NCBI GenBank assembly: GCA_964431965.1
Contig: CAYSLU010000039.1
Coordinates: 1 to 42,986, forward strand
Source of the DNA: CAYSLU01 sp964431965
Lineage (GTDB): Bacteria; Verrucomicrobiota; Kiritimatiellia; CAIKKV01; CAYSLU01
Length of the DNA: 42,986 nucleotides
Direction of reading: 5' to 3'
Shown here: piece after piece, positions 40,005 to 42,986 of the stretch
How the letters are laid out: each line of letters opens with the position of its first letter
Position numbering within the stretch: the first letter of the stretch is position 1
Notes under the pieces: model-generated
What the model saw: only the letters and a program-made list of their open reading frames with translations
The model's database searches: none
What the model was told of the DNA's origin: nothing
Program-made: the position numbers and the translations under genes

Positions 40005-42986
40005 CTACGGACGGACGGCGAACCCATCGGCCGGAGTCGTGCTCAAGCGACTGGCTGTCCAGCTGTTTCGCGCGCGGACCCAGTAGTAGACCGTCTGCCT
40101 GACCGGTGCCGTCCGATCCACGAATGGCGAGGCGGCGAGCCCGGACTGGACCAGTCTGGCCTTGTCGGCGTTCCGAACATTCGCGCGCCAGACCTCGTAC
40201 GACGTTGCGCCCGGGACCGGCGACCACTGCACACGGATGGCACCCGGCATGTTGTGGCTTGCCGTCACCGGTCGCGGCGCGGTGAGGCCGAGGTACCCGG
40301 CGTCCGGACCGATGAACGGACTCTGCGCTGTCGCGTTCCACGCCTTCACCCAGTAGTAATAGGGTTGAGCCGGGGAGACAGCCCTGTCTTGGAACATCAG
40401 GGCGGTCACTCCTGATGCGATGCGGGTTGCGCTTGCCAGAACCGGGGATGTCCCGCGCCACACGTCGTAGGTCGCGGCTCCTGACGCCGGTCGCCACCAA
40501 ACCGTGATGCTCTCCATGCTGAGCCCGTCGGCGACGGCCATGTCGGCGGGAGCCGGGAGCCGGTTGGTGGCGTCGAACTCATAGGCGCCCATATCGGCCC
40601 GGGGAACCCCGTTGAGGTCGCCGTCCACGGGGCGGCTGGCTGCATCGGCGTCGTTCGTCGGCGCCAGCGCGTCCAGCCCCGCGTCGATGCACGGCGAGCT
40701 GACGCGCGGCCGGTAGTTGCCGTTGGTGCGATCCACGAAGAGCGGGTCGCCCGTGATGTTCCCGGCACCCGGGACCGCGGCTGCGAGCCGGTTGAAGCGG
40801 ACATCTGACGGATCGCCGCTGGTCACGAGCGAAACGCCCGGCCCGGTGTGGCCGTACACGATGTTGTTCACGAACGTGTTCGAGCCGTGCAGTTCAACGG
40901 CTGCGTTCAGCGGGCCGAGCGCCACGGCGGAGAGCGCGTTGTCGGCGAACGTATTGTTGGCGATGAGCCCGCCGGCAAACCGCGCGGCCGCACACGTATT
41001 CGACTCCCCGCGGCCGAATGCGTAGTTGTGGTGGAACACCGTGTTGACGACTTCCACCGGCGCGCCGGTCATGTCGGCGTAGAAGGCCAGGCCGGCTGCC
41101 TCGGTCTGGGCGATGCTGTAAGCCATTTCGCACCCGTCGATGCGGATGCCCAGCGGAAGCGATCTGCCATCGTGGCCGAAGGCGAGGGCCCCGTAGCCGT
41201 CCGGCTGCTCGAGCGATTCGCTGTCGAAGAAGCAGCAGCGGGCCAGCACGATGTCCACGGCATTCCAGCCGGAGAGGGCTGAGCCGTGGATCGCCGAGCG
41301 GCTGTCCGAGAACGTGCAGTGCTCAAAGACCGCCCGGCTGTCCTCGATGTAGACGGCTCCGCCCTCGCGGTCGAGCCGGTTCGATGCCGCGCTGGCGTCA
41401 GCGGTCGCCCGGCCGTGCTCCAGAATCACGTACCGGAACACGTTGTCATTGGTGTTGCCCACGATGTGGATCCCGTGCCAGCCGGTCGCCGGATCGGCTG
41501 CGGTGAACAGGATCGGGCTCTCCTCCGTGCCGTTGGCCAGGATGAGGCCGTCGATGGTCAGCCCGAACATGCCCTGAGCCACCAGTTCCACGCCCGGGTC
41601 GATCGCGAGCATGGCGCCTGCGGGCACGCGGATGTTGCCGACGATGCAGTAGGGCGAGGCTGAGGTTGTCAGCACGCCCGAGAGGTCGCCGGTCAGGTAG
41701 CAGGGGCCGAGTGCGAAGACGGCCGTGATCGCCCGCGGTTGATCCATCGGGAGCGACAGCGGGTTCTGGGCCTCGAGCCCGGCCGGCACATCGCCGGACC
41801 AGTACAGGAACACGTTGCTGGCGGCCGGCGTGGCGGTGATGGTCACGCTGTCTCCGGCCGGCGCCCACTGGTCGGCCGCATCGACCGAGCCGCTGCCGCT
41901 CACGCCCGTGTCGAGCCAGTGCTCGGTGTTCCAGTTCCAAGTGAGGGTGGAGTTCGTCGTGATCGCGAAGGCCACGCGGTTGGAGCTTCCGCTCGCCGGC
42001 ACGCTGCCCGATCCGGTCCAGCCGGCCGACAGGTACCGCGTGCTTCCGGCCGTGACAATCGACGCGACGCTGTTCGTCAGCGTCCGGCCGATCTCCAGCG
42101 TGTGAGTGCCGTAGTTCAGCGGCGCGGCCGAGCCGGCCGTGACCGGCTGGCCCGTGATGGAGAGCGAGCAGTACGCGGACGGCGCGGACTGGAAGAGAGT
42201 CCACACGTCGTTGGACGAAAGAGCCCGGTTGTAGACACGGACCTCGTCAATTACGCCGTCAGCGGTGGCTAGCGTGTAGCCACTACCCACCACCATCCGA
42301 TTCGGCCCGGTCACATCGAGGTAAGACAAGAGGCCGGAGGCTGCCCGGCGGCCATCGACATAGAGCGTCACGAGCTTATTGGTGCCTTCCAGGGCCGCAA
42401 CCAGATGGTGCCAGACCCCGTCGTTTTCTTCTGAGGCGCTCCAGTACGTGTCGTGCAGATCCTGAACGCAGAAGTTGTTGGCGCTGTAGGAGCGGGCGAA
42501 GAGGCTGACGGCGTGCCCCCACTGCTGGCCAGTCATGTTCCCCCATGTGACGAAGGTGTCCCACTGGGATCCGGGCGCCGCCGCCTTCCACCACAGCGAC
42601 ACGGTCCAGGACGTGCGACCCGTGCTCGGCATCCAGTTGGTGCTGGTCAGCTGGTCGCTCATGGACCGCACGAAGCGGAAGCCGCTGCCGATCCGTCCGG
42701 GCGCGTGCAGCGCGCTCGTGTTACGGCTGGCCGCGAGGTGGTGACCGCCGATGATGTCCGTGACCCGGTTCGTGGCCGCATCGTTGTCGTCCATGGGCCA
42801 GTAGGCCACGAGTCCGTCAGTCGACACCAGGAACGTGGCCGTGATCGCCTTGGGAGCGGCCATGGTCACGAGCAGCGGGTTGTTGAACTCGCTTCCGGCC
42901 GGTACATCGCCGCTCCAGCCGGCGAACCGGTAGCCCGTGACGGCGGTGGCCGACAGGCTCACGCTGCCGCCCGCGGGCACCCACTG
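40005..42986 (-). CDS. Secreted mosaic protein: InlB-like repeats, LamG, beta-helix and two FN3 domains (N-terminus outside window)
   Basis: At least 993 residues, open to the right edge, so the signal peptide and N-terminal domains are missing. In order from the edge: the end of an InlB B-type repeat (to ~42830), a LamG-like jelly roll (~42820-42170: DGLVAYWPMDDND, WTVSLWWKA, WHHLVAALEG, GVIDEVRVYNRAL), and a second InlB-like repeat (to ~41700) sharing WSGDVPAG with the first. Next comes a right-handed parallel beta-helix (~41690-40590: PITFTAADP-like entry, GGAVYIEDSRAVFEHCTF, NTFVNNIVYGHTG, SPCIDAGLDALAPTND). It ends with two fibronectin type III domains (~40560-40010: ATYDVWRGTSP, ATSYEVWRANVRN). 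A cell-surface or secreted carbohydrate-binding or -cleaving protein is likely. It lacks the EF-hand-like C-terminal module. Confidence 0.85.
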   Translation of the reverse strand, partial: QWVPAGGSVSLSATAVTGYRFAGWSGDVPAGSEFNNPLLVTMAAPKAITATFLVSTDGLVAYWPMDDNDAATNRVTDIIGGHHLAASRNTSALHAPGRIGSGFRFVRSMSDQLTSTNWMPSTGRTSWTVSLWWKAAAPGSQWDTFVTWGNMTGQQWGHAVSLFARSYSANNFCVQDLHDTYWSASEENDGVWHHLVAALEGTNKLVTLYVDGRRAASGLLSYLDVTGPNRMVVGSGYTLATADGVIDEVRVYNRALSSNDVWTLFQSAPSAYCSLSITGQPVTAGSAAPLNYGTHTLEIGRTLTNSVASIVTAGSTRYLSAGWTGSGSVPASGSSNRVAFAITTNSTLTWNWNTEHWLDTGVSGSGSVDAADQWAPAGDSVTITATPAASNVFLYWSGDVPAGLEAQNPLSLPMDQPRAITAVFALGPCYLTGDLSGVLTTSASPYCIVGNIRVPAGAMLAIDPGVELVAQGMFGLTIDGLILANGTEESPILFTAADPATGWHGIHIVGNTNDNVFRYVILEHGRATADASAASNRLDREGGAVYIEDSRAVFEHCTFSDSRSAIHGSALSGWNAVDIVLARCCFFDSESLEQPDGYGALAFGHDGRSLPLGIRIDGCEMAYSIAQTEAAGLAFYADMTGAPVEVVNTVFHHNYAFGRGESNTCAAARFAGGLIANNTFADNALSAVALGPLNAAVELHGSNTFVNNIVYGHTGPGVSLVTSGDPSDVRFNRLAAAVPGAGNITGDPLFVDRTNGNYRPRVSSPCIDAGLDALAPTNDADAASRPVDGDLNGVPRADMGAYEFDATNRLPAPADMAVADGLSMESITVWWRPASGAATYDVWRGTSPVLASATRIASGVTALMFQDRAVSPAQPYYYWVKAWNATAQSPFIGPDAGYLGLTAPRPVTASHNMPGAIRVQWSPVPGATSYEVWRANVRNADKARLVQSGLAASPFVDRTAPVRQTVYYWVRARNSWTASRLSTTPADGFAVRP

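Overview
The window is a high-GC bacterial chromosome segment with about 31 genes. Large secreted proteins carry InlB-like, LamG and EF-hand-like C-terminal modules. There is also a sulfatase, a SUMF1-type protein, a fungal-type ketol-acid reductoisomerase and Gfo/Idh/MocA enzymes. This mix points to the PVC superphylum, most likely a Kiritimatiellota/Verrucomicrobiota-like organism living on sulfated or complex polysaccharides. That assignment is inferred from gene style; there is no rRNA gene to confirm it.

Layout. 1-1615: the end of aconitase and a complete NADP isocitrate dehydrogenase (TCA cycle). 1712-8849: an accessory stretch with a 1022-residue secreted protein, a Phd/PIN toxin-antitoxin pair, a DUF2341/LamG secreted protein, a SUMF1-domain gene split at a run of ten G, and a second ribbon-helix-helix/PIN pair. 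9263-16255: a forward run of an oxidoreductase, DAHP synthase, a GH123-like protein, a probable toroid-fold polysaccharide-active protein and a sulfatase. The last three have no visible signal peptide, so desulfation and cleavage of an amino-sugar glycan may be intracellular. 16281-27565: genes that look like a surface or extracellular glycan locus, with two radical SAM/SPASM proteins, two polytopic membrane proteins, two tandem sulfotransferases, a CpsB-type PHP phosphatase and a rare fusion of a family 2 glycosyltransferase to a polyprenyl-phosphate sugar transferase. 27669-29694: TatD nuclease and ketol-acid reductoisomerase. 29859-34064: a giant secreted subtilase. 34078-39959: a PP-loop ATPase, a GT4 glycosyltransferase, a sugar isomerase/epimerase, a glycosidase-like protein and an SGNH esterase. 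40005-42986: the C-terminal part of a large secreted LamG/beta-helix/FN3 mosaic that runs off the window.

How it fits together. The window pairs genes that appear to build a sulfated glycan (sulfotransferases beside priming and membrane glycosyltransferases) with genes that appear to dismantle one (sulfatase, GH123-like, toroid protein, esterase). The secreted mosaics probably act at the surface. Several genes have a -10-like hexamer ending 6 or 7 bases before the start codon and no clear ribosome-binding site, suggesting leaderless mRNAs. This includes both toxin-antitoxin operons, whose promoters also contain palindromes that could be autoregulatory operators.

Limits: all family calls are by motif recognition without database search. 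Promoter calls are by eye. No rRNA, tRNA, CRISPR array or insertion sequence was recognised.
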